Shown: positions 1 through 10,357 of the stretch, piece by piece
Layout of the letters: every line of letters starts with the position of its first letter
Numbering within the stretch: position 1 is the stretch's first letter
Assembly (NCBI GenBank): GCA_001724265.1
Contig: MEDY01000181.1
Span: 1 to 64,000, forward strand
Direction of reading: 5' to 3'
Source: Rhizaria sp. SCN 62-66
Lineage: Eukaryota; Rhizaria, unplaced
Length of the DNA: 64,000 nucleotides
Notes under the pieces: model-generated
What the model saw: only the letters and a program-made list of their open reading frames with translations
Database searches by the model: none
Told to the model about the DNA's origin: nothing
Program-made: the position numbers and the translations under genes

Positions 1-1704
1 CTCGGAGGCCACGACCTTGCGACCGAACGCGGCCCGCACGCCCAGCGTGGCAGTCATCTGCGGCGCTGACGGGGCAGCGGCGGTGGTGTGCGCCGTGAGC
101 AACTGTGCCTGAGCCTGCGGCTGCGACGCGGTCGCGCTGAGTGCGCGCAGCGGGGCCAGCACCGCGGGCTCCAGCGCGCTCTCAACTGCGCGCGCGAGGG
201 CGCGCATGGTCGTGTAGACGGGCGCCTGCGCGGCCTCGGGCAGCGCGTGCAGCGGTAGCCGGAAGCCGTCGAGCGCGCGCAGCAGCAGGGCGATCTGCTG
301 CGTCACTTCCTCTGCGTACGTCTCGGCCGCGGCCGCGCCCGCGAGCTGCGCCGTCGCGTCCTCGTACGCCGCGCGCGCGCGCTGCGCCGCGTGGCTCAAC
401 CCGAAGGCGCGCGCCACCAGCGACTCGGCCGCCATCGTCGCCGCCGCCGCAGACGCGTCCGCATCCGCGCGCTGGGCCGCTGCGGAGGCGCTGGCGGCGG
501 CCGTGACGACCGAGGCCGCGTCTGCGGCGGCAACGGCCTCGCTCGTCGCGGTCGCCGCAGCCGCAGTGGCCGCCGCAGCCACGACGGCGGCTTCGCGCGC
601 CGCCGCGGTCATCGCCGCGGTCGCGGCGGGCGCGCGCGCAAACAGCGCCCGGTACGCGCGCAGAGCCGTCAGCGGCGTCGCAGACAGCGCAACTAAAGCG
701 GATAAACGGGCCGTTGACGGAGCTGCAAACGCTGCCGCTGCCGATAACGCCGCGGCCGATGCCGCTGATCGTGGCGCTTCGTTTGCGCCATTGTTGTCAT
801 TTCCATCAGAGTCAGTCATGCGTTGACAGCCAGAAAAGTCTGCGTTACCGCTGCGGTTGCTGCTGCTGTCGCCACTACTGTTGACTACCATGCTGTGGAA
901 GGCGTCCTCCGCGGCGAGCGCGGCAGCCGCGGCGCCGTGTCCCTGCGGCGGGCGCGCGTGGGCCCAGTCGACGCGCGGCGCGCCCACGCGCCACTGCGCG
1001 GTGACTGTGGCCACGGCGGTCGCGATGCGGTCCACGGCGCGCGCCGCCTCGGCCGGGTCGCGGAGCCCGAGGCGGGCGCGCGCATCCTGGAAGATGTCCC
1101 ACAGCCACTGCACGGCAGGGTCCGTGAAGACCTCCGGGGGCAGCCGCAGCGAGGCGCCGCCGTCCCAGTCCGCGGCGCCGTCCAGCGTGGGCGCCGTCAC
1201 GGCTGCTGCTTCTGTCGCCGCCGCAGTCAGAGAAGCTGGCGCAGTTGGCAAAATCGTTGCGACTGGGGAGACAGCAGCTACGTATACAGCGGAAGCAAGA
1301 GCATCAGCATGAGTCGATGTGTTGGCAGGGGGCGTGGTCGGAGCGGAGGCAAAGGAGTCAGAGGCAGCGGATGTGTCAAAGGCAGCGACAACATGCGCAG
1401 GTACAGCGGCTACGGACGGGGCAGCGGAGGCGGCAGCGCTTTGGTATGGGGGCGCGTCCGCGTCTGCAGCCGCCGGCGAGGCAGGACGGCTGTTCTCAAG
1501 AGGCCCGTAAGGTAGCTCTGTGGGCTGTGGCAGATGTGGCAGCTGTGAGTGCTCGTCTTTGCGCTGGCTTTCGCGCGGAGGCTTTTGGGCAGGCAACTGC
1601 TGCCGGTTCGAGGGCTGGTCCGGGAAGGGGAGCGAGTTCAACGAGAGCAGCAGGGACGCCAAGGCGGACAAAGGTGCATGCGCGGACGTCTCGGGGGCGA
1701 CCAT
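1..1704 (-). CDS. Ala-rich low-complexity protein, 3' end outside window
   Basis: On the minus strand a frame opens at the ATG at 1704-1702 (starting MVAPETSAHAPLSAL) and stays open to base 1, giving 568 residues without a stop. An in-frame TAG lies 24 bases upstream; because TAG seems to be sense in this genome it does not prove the start, but this is the first ATG seen in the frame. Residues 1 to about 170 are Pro/Ala/Ser-rich. About 180-270 is a more ordered stretch with charged helices (for example VFTDPAVQWLWDIFQDARAR). After an Asn/Ser/Gly linker come long Ala-rich helices that could form a coiled coil. I do not recognise the family. A second, short ATG frame upstream (about 1849-1775, ending in TAG) may be a leader ORF or an unresolved first exon. 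The gene is divergent from the BTB/BACK gene at 2602. Confidence 0.65.
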   Translation of the reverse strand, partial: MVAPETSAHAPLSALASLLLSLNSLPFPDQPSNRQQLPAQKPPRESQRKDEHSQLPHLPQPTELPYGPLENSRPASPAAADADAPPYQSAAASAAPSVAAVPAHVVAAFDTSAASDSFASAPTTPPANTSTHADALASAVYVAAVSPVATILPTAPASLTAAATEAAAVTAPTLDGAADWDGGASLRLPPEVFTDPAVQWLWDIFQDARARLGLRDPAEAARAVDRIATAVATVTAQWRVGAPRVDWAHARPPQGHGAAAAALAAEDAFHSMVVNSSGDSSSNRSGNADFSGCQRMTDSDGNDNNGANEAPRSAASAAALSAAAAFAAPSTARLSALVALSATPLTALRAYRALFARAPAATAAMTAAAREAAVVAAAATAAAATATSEAVAAADAASVVTAAASASAAAQRADADASAAAATMAAESLVARAFGLSHAAQRARAAYEDATAQLAGAAAAETYAEEVTQQIALLLRALDGFRLPLHALPEAAQAPVYTTMRALARAVESALEPAVLAPLRALSATASQPQAQAQLLTAHTTAAAPSAPQMTATLGVRAAFGRKVVASE

Positions 1705-2601
1705 CACTGTGTTACTTGGCGATGGCTACGACAACAACAACGACGACGACGATGATGGCGGCGGCGGCCGCCGCTAGTGCTGCGGGGAGTAAGGCAGAGA
1801 CTGGACCAACGAGGGGTCGCCGGAGGCCACGGGGCTGGCCGCGGGAAACATGCGCGCGGGCGGGCCGTTCAAGGCAGGCGTGGCGCCGACCGGGGAGGGT
1901 TGTTTCGTAGAGCGTAACGCGGCAGTGGACAGCTAAGCTGAAGTGCGCAACACACCTATGCGAGATTAGATGAGGTCTATAATATGTGCGAGAAGAATAT
2001 AGTAGAAATGAGTCAAATCGATTGCGTATGGCAGTACATTTGGTGTCGCAAGTCCTTCTTGTGTGCTGTAGCGCGACAATGAATGCGTGTGCTGACGCGA
2101 CGGCAATCTGGCCTTCAGTGTGAAATCAGCAGGCACTGGGAAACATGATTAACAAAGGTTTAGCAAGGCTTTAAATTGTCATCGTTAATTATATACCATG
2201 TAAGTGCAGATATCTTGCTGATAGCCTTATTGACGATTCATATAACGTATGTGACCTAAAATTCTAAGCGCCATCGGGCGTTAAGCGGACACCTTCGCCG
2301 ACAGAGGCTGAGTAGAGTAGTTAAGTTTTTCGATCATTAGCGCGTGAGAGTATTAGATTCAGGGTAATTCGTATGCGTAATCAGCTTGAGGATATTTGTT
2401 AATTACTTTAGCGTTTCTTCTTCGGTTCATTCTGAATGTTGTTTAGGTCTATTTCTCTATTTTGTGATGCACACGCGTGAAGGAGATTCATCGGAATGAA
2501 CCGTTCTCATATTGGCTCTTTTCTGTTGTTTTCTGTTTGTAATCAGAGTCGGCACACCTTTTGTTATAGAATACGCACACAACGTACTTGTTGACGTTAT
2601 C
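1705..2601. other. Intergenic region between divergent genes
   Basis: About 900 bases separate two divergently transcribed starts (minus gene at 1704, plus gene at 2602), so both promoters should lie here. Composition falls from GC-rich coding sequence to AT-rich sequence from about 1960. No open frame with coding character and no clear conserved promoter element were seen. Confidence 0.5.
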
Positions 2602-5136
2602 ATGAGTACGGTCAGCGAGCTTCTGTCGGGGGAAATCCGCCAGAAATTGACAACGACGAGTTCGTTCTCCCACCTCTTCGGCGTCTCCGACTTCTCAGAC
2701 GTCATTGTTGTTGCAGGCGAGGGCATTGATGGGTGCACTCCTCTCCGCATGCCGGCGCACATGTCCGTGTTGACCTCCATGTCCGGGCTTTTCCGCCGCG
2801 CGCTCGACGGCGGCTCCACGACCTCGACTGGCGAGGGCACCGAGCTGCTGCCCCCGGCGGCCGAGTCTGTCATCGCGCGGCTCTACGCCACTGTGCAGGC
2901 GCACGCGCAGACGCACCTCCACGACGACGAGCACGGCTACAGTGCTGTCTCCGCTCCCGCCGCCGCCGCCGCCGCTAAGGCTGCTTCTGCTGGCGCCAAG
3001 GCCGTCGCCACAGGCGCCTCGGGCGCCGACGCCGCTGCCGCTGCCGCTGCCGCCGCCGCCGCCGTCGCTGCCGCAACTGCCGCCGCGGCGACTGCGCGCG
3101 CGAACGCAGACATGCTGACCAAGTCCGCGCGGCTGGAGCTGCTGTTCGAGACGGGCGTGCCGGTGGATGCCTCGCAGGCGGGGCTCTGGGACCTGGACCT
3201 GCTGCTCGACGCCGGTCACGCGCGCGCCGCTGCGGAAGCTGCCGCGGCCGCCGAGAGCGCGGCTGCCGAGCTCCTCGACCGCGGCGCCTTTATCTCCGCT
3301 GCCGTTGCCGCCGCCAATGCCAAGGCCGCCGCTGACGCCGCGCAAAGCCAGGGCCAGACCCAGGGCAGTTTGGCGACGCCGTCCATCCACGCGTACGAGA
3401 CGTCACCGGGACTGTCCGAGGCGGACCTGGAGGCCGCGCGTGCCGCCGTCGCCGCCGCAGGCTCGCGCGCGTACAAGCGTGCCGCGGGCGCCGCTGTGCT
3501 GGCCGCCGTCGCGGCGCTCTCGCCCGCGGCCGTGCTCGCGGTCACCGCGGAGCCCCGGCGCGCCCACGGTCACCCCGCCGCGCCGTGGGCCAAGACGCAC
3601 GCGACGATGCGGCTGCCGCAGCTGCCACCGGCCGTGTTGCCGCTGCTGCTGGCGTGCTTTTACTGCAGCCCGCTGTCGACGTACGGGCCCGACGGCGCGG
3701 CGGCCGCCGCCTCGGGCCGCGCGGCTGCCGCGCTCGAGGAGGCCACACTGACAGCCGCGCTGCTGCTGCCGCTGCTGCGCACGCTCGACGCGCCGCTCAT
3801 CACCGTCGCCGCGCGCGGCCCGCTGCTCTCGGCGCTGTCGCTGCAGACGCTGCCGCTGTACCTCGCGGCGGCCCCGTTCCTGCCCGCGCTGACGGCGCCC
3901 GTGCTGGCATTCGCGCGCGCGCACGCCGAGGCGCTGCTGGGCTCGGCCGCCGTGGAGCGTCTCCCGCCGCGCCTGCTGCGCGCGCTGCTCGAGGATGACC
4001 ATCTCGCGGCTCCCGAGCTCGCCTGCCTCAAGGCGCTGCTGCGCTGGGCCGGCGCGCAGCAGGTCCGCGCCACCATCGCGGCTACTGAGCAGTCGCCGCA
4101 GCAGAACAGCGCGGTGGTCTCTGTGGCGGGGCGGCTGCGCGTGGACGTGTCGCCCGCGGGGCTGGCGCCGCACTTGGCCGCGCTGCTGCCGCTGGTGCGC
4201 TTTGCCGCGCTGGCGCCCGCGGACGTGGCGCAGACGCGGCTGGGCGGTGTCCTCAGCCCCGCCGCGCTCGCTCTCCTCTTCCAGCACCTCGCCTGCGGAG
4301 CCAGTCTTACCAGCGCCAACGCCAGCACCGGCAGCAACACCAGTAGCGTCATCAGCAGCAGCAACAGCAGCAGTGGTGCGAACGGCAGCAGCAGCAGCAG
4401 CGCTGGGAACAGAGCCGGGCGGGGCGGCGCACGGTCTGCACCCGAGCCCTCGCTGGCGGACCGCATGACCGCGGCGGACCACCCGGCCGTGGCGCGCGCC
4501 GTGGCGGCCGCGCTGGCCGCGGACCCGCTGTTCGCGCAGCCCGCCGTGGCCCGCGCGGAGCCCGTCTCTGCACTCGCGCGCGCGCGCCACTTCGCCGCCG
4601 CGGACCCGGGGCTCGCGGTCGCCGCGGCCGCGGGGCCCGCGCTGCCGGTGTCCGCCGCCGCTACCACCGTCGAGACCGGGGCTGCGCACGACCACTCGTC
4701 GTCGTTGTTGTCGTCATTGTCATCCTCGTCGCTGTCGCCGCTGTCGTCGCAGCGCCAAATGCAGTCTTCTGCCTCTGTCGTGGCCGCGCAGTGCGTGGTG
4801 ACACCGGTGCCGATGCCGGCGTCGGCGCTGGCGTCGCTCCTCTACGGCCATCCGCGGCTGCCGCGCGCGCCGCCGGCGCTGAGCGCGGCGCCCGCTGCGG
4901 CCGCGCTGCGCGGGCTCGACGGCTGGGTGCTCGAGACGCGCGCGCGCCTCGTCGCCGCGCTGCCGCCCGCCGCCGCTGCCCAGAGCGCGTTTGCGCCCGC
5001 GCGCGACGCGTTTGCAGACGCCTGGACCGCATTCTCCTCGCAGCAGCAGGAGCAACAACAGGAACACGCACAAGCCCAACCACAGCTGCAGCAGCAGTAC
5101 CAGCAGCATTAGCAGCAGCAGCAGCAAGCGCAGCAT

Positions 5137-5173
<37 letters not shown>

Positions 5174-8100
5174 CCAGCAGCGGCTGGCGCTCTGCCGCAG
5201 GCGCGCGCGGGCGGCTGAGCGCGCCGGGTTGGGGCTGGGACCGCGCGCGCACATCGCACAACGTGCGGCTGGGCGCGGGCGGGCGTGAGGCGTTGGTGTG
5301 GCCCGTGATCCGCGAGAACCAGGCGCAGCACCTGCTGCTGCACCACACGCTGCCGCGGCTCGCGCTCGACTGGTACCCCTACCTCGCGCTGTGCGACTCG
5401 CCCGTGGCGGCCGAAGTCCGCGCCGCCGTGGGGCCCGTCGCGCCGCGCGACGCCGCCGAGATCTCGGCCTACGGCATCCAGTCCACGGCGCCCGCGCGGG
5501 CGGCAACCGCGCGCGCGTCGCCGGGCGAGTGGCTGCAGTGGGAGCAGAGCATTGTGCCCTACGAGCAGCGCATGCTGTGCGGGGTCGAGAAGGCGCGCCC
5601 GCCTCTGGCCGTCACGGCGCACCTCTTCGCCATGGCCTCGCTCGCGCATCTCGTCGGCACGCTGCCCACGGGGACTGCGGCCGAGACCGGGCTGCGGTGC
5701 TGGCGCGTGACGCGGCGCGCGCGCGAGGCGCTGCAGCCGCTGTCACAGTGGTGCGCGCACGTGGGCGTGGCCAACGCGTCCTGGGCGCCGCTGCGCCTCG
5801 GCGCGTGGCGCTTCGCGGGCATGATGAAAGCGCACCTGGACGCGCCCCACAGCGTGCGCGCGCGCATCAACGCCGCCGTGCTCAACCTCGCCGTCGAGGA
5901 CATCCCCGCGCTGCGGGCCGCTATTGCGTAGCGCCGCGCCGCCGACGCCGAGGCCGACGCCGCGATGACTGCGGCGGGGCTCCACGCCTTCCAGCGGCCG
6001 CAGCGCCCGCGGCTCGTGTGGGGCGCGATCGCGACGCAGGCGGCCGAGCTGGGCCACGGGTCCACGCACGTTCTCGCCGAGGCCAAGATGGACTACCTCG
6101 TCGAGGCGCTGGAGCGCGCGTGCGACCACTTGGAGCAGAAGGGCGCATACTCGCGGATTTTCACGCTGTCGGCGCGCTCGCTCACGCGCGCGGAGTAGTC
6201 CGAGATGCTGGGCGTGGCCGAGACCGAGGCCGTGCCGCCGATCGAGGCGCGCACGGCCCTCTTCGGGTTCGCCGGTAACCTCCTCGCCAACGCCGGCGAA
6301 GCCGACGCCGCCGCGGGCGTAGAGGCGATCGCCGCCGCCGCGGGCGCCGCGCACGCCGCGCTGGTCGCGCAGGCCGATCAGGACGCGCGCAACAACGACA
6401 ACGGGGGCGACTCGCAGGACGAGGACGCGGGGGCGGACGCCGAGGCCGAGGCCGAGGCCGAGGCGGCGGCGGGCGCGGCGGGCGTGAACCTGGAGCCAGC
6501 GGGCGCGGCCAGCGCGGCGGTGCGCGCCACGGCGCGGCTGCTGCATCTGACGGCGCAGCAGGCCGTGTCCGTGCACGCCGCGCTCAGCCGCGCCGCCATG
6601 GCCGCCGCTAACAGCAATAACAATAACAATAATAACAATAACAACAACAACAATGCTAACGCGAGGAATCCCGGCCGCCCGCCGCTGACGCCAGCGCAGC
6701 GCGAGGAGCGCCGGGCGCGGCGCCGCGCCGCGCGCCAGAGCAGGATGCGCCCGGACCGGCAGAGCAATCGGCAGTCGCGACTCGAACAGCAGAGCCAGGA
6801 GTACAGCACATCCAGCTCCAGCGGCAGCGAAGTTGACGACGACGACGACAGCGAAGACGAAGCGGAGGCCGCCATTTGCGCCACAACGGCGGTGATGGCC
6901 GCGCGCGCGGCGGACGACAGGAGGCCCGTGGCCACCGCGCTGGCCGCCACCACCGAGGGCTCACTGGCCCGCGCGCGCGCGCTGGCCGCGCTGCAGTGCG
7001 TGCTGCTGCAGTGCCTTGAGCTCGACGTGCACGCCGCGCGCTTCAACGCGGCCCTGGTCGACGAGCTGTTCCGCTGCGTGGCCGCGCTGGAGCGCTGCGG
7101 CGTGCCCGCGGCGCCGCTGTTCGCGCCGCCCGAGGCGCTTCGCGCGCCGCCCGCGGCGGCCGTGACGCTGCTGCACGACCCGCGGCGCGGCGAGCTGCAC
7201 GCCGCCGTGGCCGCGCCCGTGCTGCCGCTATTCGCGCTGCCGCTGATGCGCGTGCTGCAGACCGCGTACCCGCGCCTCGCGTCCTACTCGGCCTCGGCGG
7301 GCGCCGCGCTCGCGCTTATGGACTCGCTCTTTGCATTCGAGGCGCTGCCCGCCGACGCGCTGCCGCGCGCGCAGCACGACGAGGCGCGCCGCCGCGGGCT
7401 GCTGCTCCGCGCACGCGCGCTGCGCACCGCGGCGGGTAAGGCCAACCGCGCGGCCTTCGGCACCTCGCTTGCGCCCTACGCAGGCTTGGGGCTCGCGCTC
7501 GACCCCGCGTTCAGCGCGGTCGCGGCCGCCGAGGCCGGGCTGACGCTACCGCTGGCGCCCGAGGTCGCGGCCGCGCTGCCCGCCGCAGTGCTGCAAGCCG
7601 TCGTGGCGCTGCCCTGCACCGGCACCAGCACCGCCGGCACCGGCGACTCCGGCGGCGCGCCCGCGACGCTGGCCGCGCGCGCGGGGCAGATCGCCGACGC
7701 GCTGCGGTTTGTTTGGGTGCGCGTGCGGCGCGGTGCGGCGCTGGCAACGCTGCGGCTGCCCGAGCGCGCGCTGCCGCTCAAGGCGCTGGACCGCGTGCTG
7801 GGCGCGGCCGCGGACCGCGCCAAGGCCGCCGTGTGGTTCCGCGCACTCGAGGACGCGTACGTCGACGCGATCGTGCACGGTTACGCGTGGCGCGCGCACC
7901 GCGTGTGGGCGCTTGTGCCGCCCGGCGTGCGGCGCGCGGTCGAGCTGGTGACGGCGGCCTACGAGCGCCATGGCGCGCCGCGCGACCGCTTCGTTCCGTT
8001 CGTCGCACACACCGTCAACGAGCGCGACGACGATATCGATGTCGAGACCAGCTACAGCATCGCAGACGTGCCTGTCACCGCGTTCGACGGGTGGGACTGC

Positions 8101-8196
8101 CTCGGGCTCGGCGTCGGCTTTGCATCGGCGGACGCGGCGGCCAATGTGGCTAATTACGCGGCAGCTGATGCGTTTGAGAGCAAGTCGCAGCGCTGA
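2602..8196 (+). CDS. Giant BTB/BACK-domain protein with three in-frame TAG codons
   Basis: A single reading frame of 1864 codons from ATG 2602 (MSTVSELLSGEIRQ) to TGA 8194-8196 is interrupted only by TAG at 5110, 5929 and 6196 (codons 837, 1110 and 1199). Coding character continues in the same frame after each. Residues about 28-110 look like a BTB/POZ fold (SDFSDVIVV, then RMPAHMSVLTSMSGLFRRAL). About 440-485 resembles a BACK domain (RLPPRLLRALLEDDHLAAPE, LKALLRWAG). BTB-BACK proteins are usually Cullin-3 substrate adaptors, so that role is inferred; no Kelch repeats are visible. Then follow Ser/Asn and poly-Gln tracts (codons about 813-870), an unrecognised conserved-looking region (about 880-1200), an Asn run (about 1336) and a helical C-terminus. 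An ATG 90 bases upstream in frame is possible, but its extension is not GC-rich like the rest. With a standard code it would be four separate ORFs. Confidence 0.8.
5041..5175 (+). repeat. CAG/CAA tract encoding poly-Gln and containing a TAG
   Basis: Imperfect CAG/CAA repeats inside the BTB/BACK frame. The tract reads Gln-rich on both sides of a TAG at 5110-5112, then five Gln codons (four CAG and one CAA), Ala-Gln-His-His and ten further CAG codons. A CAG to TAG change at one unit of a Gln tract is the simplest history. Confidence 0.9.
5110..5112 (+). other. In-frame TAG 1 of BTB/BACK gene (likely Gln)
   Basis: The TAG sits between a Gln-Gln-His sequence and a long CAG run. The frame continues open for 272 codons to the next TAG. 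Confidence 0.85.
5929..5931 (+). other. In-frame TAG 2 of BTB/BACK gene
   Basis: The flanking translation is LRAAIA, TAG, RRAADAEADAA in one continuous frame. No GT-AG intron of plausible length could remove it. Confidence 0.85.
6196..6198 (+). other. In-frame TAG 3 of BTB/BACK gene
   Basis: The flanking translation is SLTRAE, TAG, SEMLGVAETEA. The frame stays open to the TGA at 8194. The polar, charged setting suits Gln. Confidence 0.85.
6610..6655 (+). repeat. AAC/AAT trinucleotide tract (poly-Asn)
   Basis: AAC and AAT repeats encode a run of about 13 Asn in the BTB/BACK protein, a typical protist low-complexity insertion. Confidence 0.85.
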
Positions 8197-8491
8197 TGGG
8201 GATGTTTTTTTTTGTTTTTGTGACGGAGTAGTACTTAGTTTTTAGTGTTCACGATCAGCGTTATTTTTTATTTTGTGCATACACCAGTGATCATTTTTAA
8301 ACAAAACATTTTTTGCAATTATACCAATATCTAGCGGAGATACCTGTGACTTTCTGAGTTCTAGTCTTATTGTGGTGACAGCTTGTCTTGAGAGACGTCG
8401 GCGGCTTAAATTTGCCCAACGGACCGACCGGTGCTGAGCGAGAGAGCGAGTTGAGCAGAAGTTTGCAACCGTTTGTTGGCCTCTCCCCGAC

Positions 8492-9641
8492 ATGAAGTTC
8501 GTTGCCCTCCTTGTTGCCGTCGTTGCCGCGCTCGTTCTGAGCGTCACTGCGCTTAAGGCTGACCGCACCATGGTCCTTTCCATCCAGCGTGTACGTCCAA
8601 AGTCCCTCGTCCACGCTCTGTTTTCCTCCTTGCCCGCGCGCTCCCGCTGTCTTTGAAATGCACACCGAAACGCGTCGCCTAACATGCAGCCACACTTGTT
8701 TTGCTTTGTTCAACTGCTTTAGTGCGATGCCACCTCGCCCTTTTCCCTCCACGGCCTCTGGCCTCAGTGGGGCATGGTACGTTCCTTTCCTCTCCTCTCC
8801 TCTTCGGCCCTTTTGAGCTCCGACACGGTCGCTCCTCCGCACTTGCCAGCGCCTTCCTGTGAACGACAACTGCTCACGTACCAAGTTACGGATATCACGC
8901 CGACTTTGAGGACAGATGTGATGCGCATGTACGCGCTTCTGTGGCGCGCTTGTGCTCCCAGGCCCAGTCCCGATGGTGTCACCAAAACATCATCGTCGAG
9001 ATGCTGTCGCTGTGGGAGCAAGTCCAACGCTGCTCTGATGAACTTGTCGATACCCTGTCGATCGCTGACTACATTGACCACCTTGCGTACGCTCGCGATT
9101 ACGTTGCTGGACACGTTTCTGCGCCTGTATATGTACCCTCCGCGCGTGCGCGTGTCGCCGGTGGTGTCGTCATTGCTCCCGCGAGCCAGTAAAGTGCTTT
9201 TGTGAACCTGGACGGCGTATTAGACTCGACCAATGATTTAGTTTCTTTTTTCAGTACTCGCACTCATCCTATTATCCTTCCCTTTCTTGTCGTCCCCCCA
9301 TTTGCTTGTCTTTCTGTGCTACGACACAGGACTGCCCCGGCGAGAGGTTCGACATCAAGAAGCTTGCCTCGATCCGCGGCACGCTCGACGTTGATTGGCT
9401 CTCGTGCCCGCAGCACGGCTCCACGAACGAGAAGTTCTGGGAGCACGAGTGGTCCAAGCACGGCACCTGCACTGGCTTGTCGCAGCTCGACTACTTCAAC
9501 GTCACGCTCGGCCTGCTGCATAAGCACAGCCACCTGTGCTCGTCCACCGTCCAGGTCCCGCTCCCGCCCTTCGGCTTCGTCGACGTCCCCAACAAGGAGT
9601 GCCGTCTCTGCATCAACGACAAGTACGAGCTCTGCAACTAA
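8492..9641 (+). CDS. Secreted ribonuclease T2
   Basis: Three exons, 8492-8590, 8723-8776 and 9330-9641, all joined in phase 0 (154 residues, TAA stop). Donors are GTACGT twice; acceptors are TTTAG and CACAG. The start gives a signal peptide (MKFVALLVAVVAALVLSVTA). Exon 2 carries the CAS I motif FSLHGLWPQW and exon 3 the CAS II motif FWEHEWSKHGTC, so both catalytic His residues are present. T2 enzymes cleave single-stranded RNA through 2',3'-cyclic phosphates, in the secretory or lysosomal route or outside the cell. The protein is short for the family (usually 200-250): the part after CAS II is only about 55 residues (LSQLDYFNVTLGLLHK to CRLCINDKYELCN). Either a compact form or an additional unrecognised exon is possible; intron 2 is long and holds coding-like sequence. 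Confidence 0.85.
8777..9329 (+). other. Long second intron of the RNase T2 gene with a coding-like stretch
   Basis: The 553-base intron runs GTACGT to CACAG, several times longer than the others here. Within it, about 8887-9192 is an open frame with C/G-biased third positions (containing DFEDRCDAHVRASVARLC and later SLWEQVQRCSDELVDTLS), ending in TAA at 9190. A TGA lies upstream in frame, and no acceptor in matching phase was found, so I did not add it to the gene. Confidence 0.5.
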
Positions 9642-10357
9642 GTCGACAAGTCGGACTAATCGACCGCGTGATCACCCTATGTACACAAACGAGACAAACT
9701 GACGACTGCTAGCGTTGGCTGTGCCTGTGACTGGTGATGCGTCACAGCGCATGTGGCTGCGATGTCTTTGCAGCTTACACGTGCACCCGTCCGAGTTTTC
9801 TTTATCTTACAATGCGCAATGCCGGCCGCAGTTGGCCTCGTCCTTTTCCCCCTTGTTTCCCCCGCATCTTTCTCCCGTCCTCACTTCTGTGTCCCGTGCC
9901 ATGCCTCGTACGCGCGGGCATTCACACAACATTGAACTACACTTATCTATTACACAGTAACCACACAGCCAGCCCTTAGGCTGACTCATTTTGTCGTCGG
10001 AGCGACAGCGTGCGCACGTGTGCGCGCGCGTAGCTTCTTCAGAATACACTTGCCTCTTGAGTCTACTTTCATCGTCATGTTTGATACCTGTGTGCATGAC
10101 ACGTAGTCCACGCTGAGATGGTCCTATCAACGAGGAACCACGTCTTTTAATTTCATTTAGCCTTCACCATATGGTTACTACTGCGTATCAATCGAGATGA
10201 TTCGCTGCGTTCATCAGTAGTAACGACACTGGTTCTCGGCACAGAATCCGTCAAGAGAGAAATCAAGTTTGTTCCAGTGAGCTACTGGTGATTTTATTAA
10301 TTAATTTAATTTTTATAGTGCCACGTCGCGTACCTGTGCACCTGCTCTCTGTACAAG
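9642..10357. other. Intergenic spacer
   Basis: About 700 bases between the RNase T2 stop and the VOC start. It becomes AT-rich toward 10290-10320. The T-rich tract ending in TATAG at 10319 looks like a splice acceptor and may close an intron in the 5' leader of the next gene. No gene was seen. Confidence 0.4.

Noticed and set aside
3403-4695. Long antisense open frames opposite GC-rich genes (for example 430 codons here, 397 codons at 42784-43977 minus, 396 codons at 49724-50914 plus)
   Set aside because: They mirror GC-rich third-position codon bias of the true genes, have Arg/Ala-biased composition and contain no domains.
5095-5112. A GTACCA...TTAG pair that could be a 16-base intron removing the first TAG
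   Set aside because: It is far shorter than any supported intron here (at least about 115 bases), and no similar pair exists at the other TAG sites.
2602-8196. Reading the TAG-interrupted genes as pseudogenes or separate ORFs
   Set aside because: Frame, coding bias and domains persist across every TAG, no frameshifts or TAA/TGA occur, and the pattern repeats in four unrelated genes.
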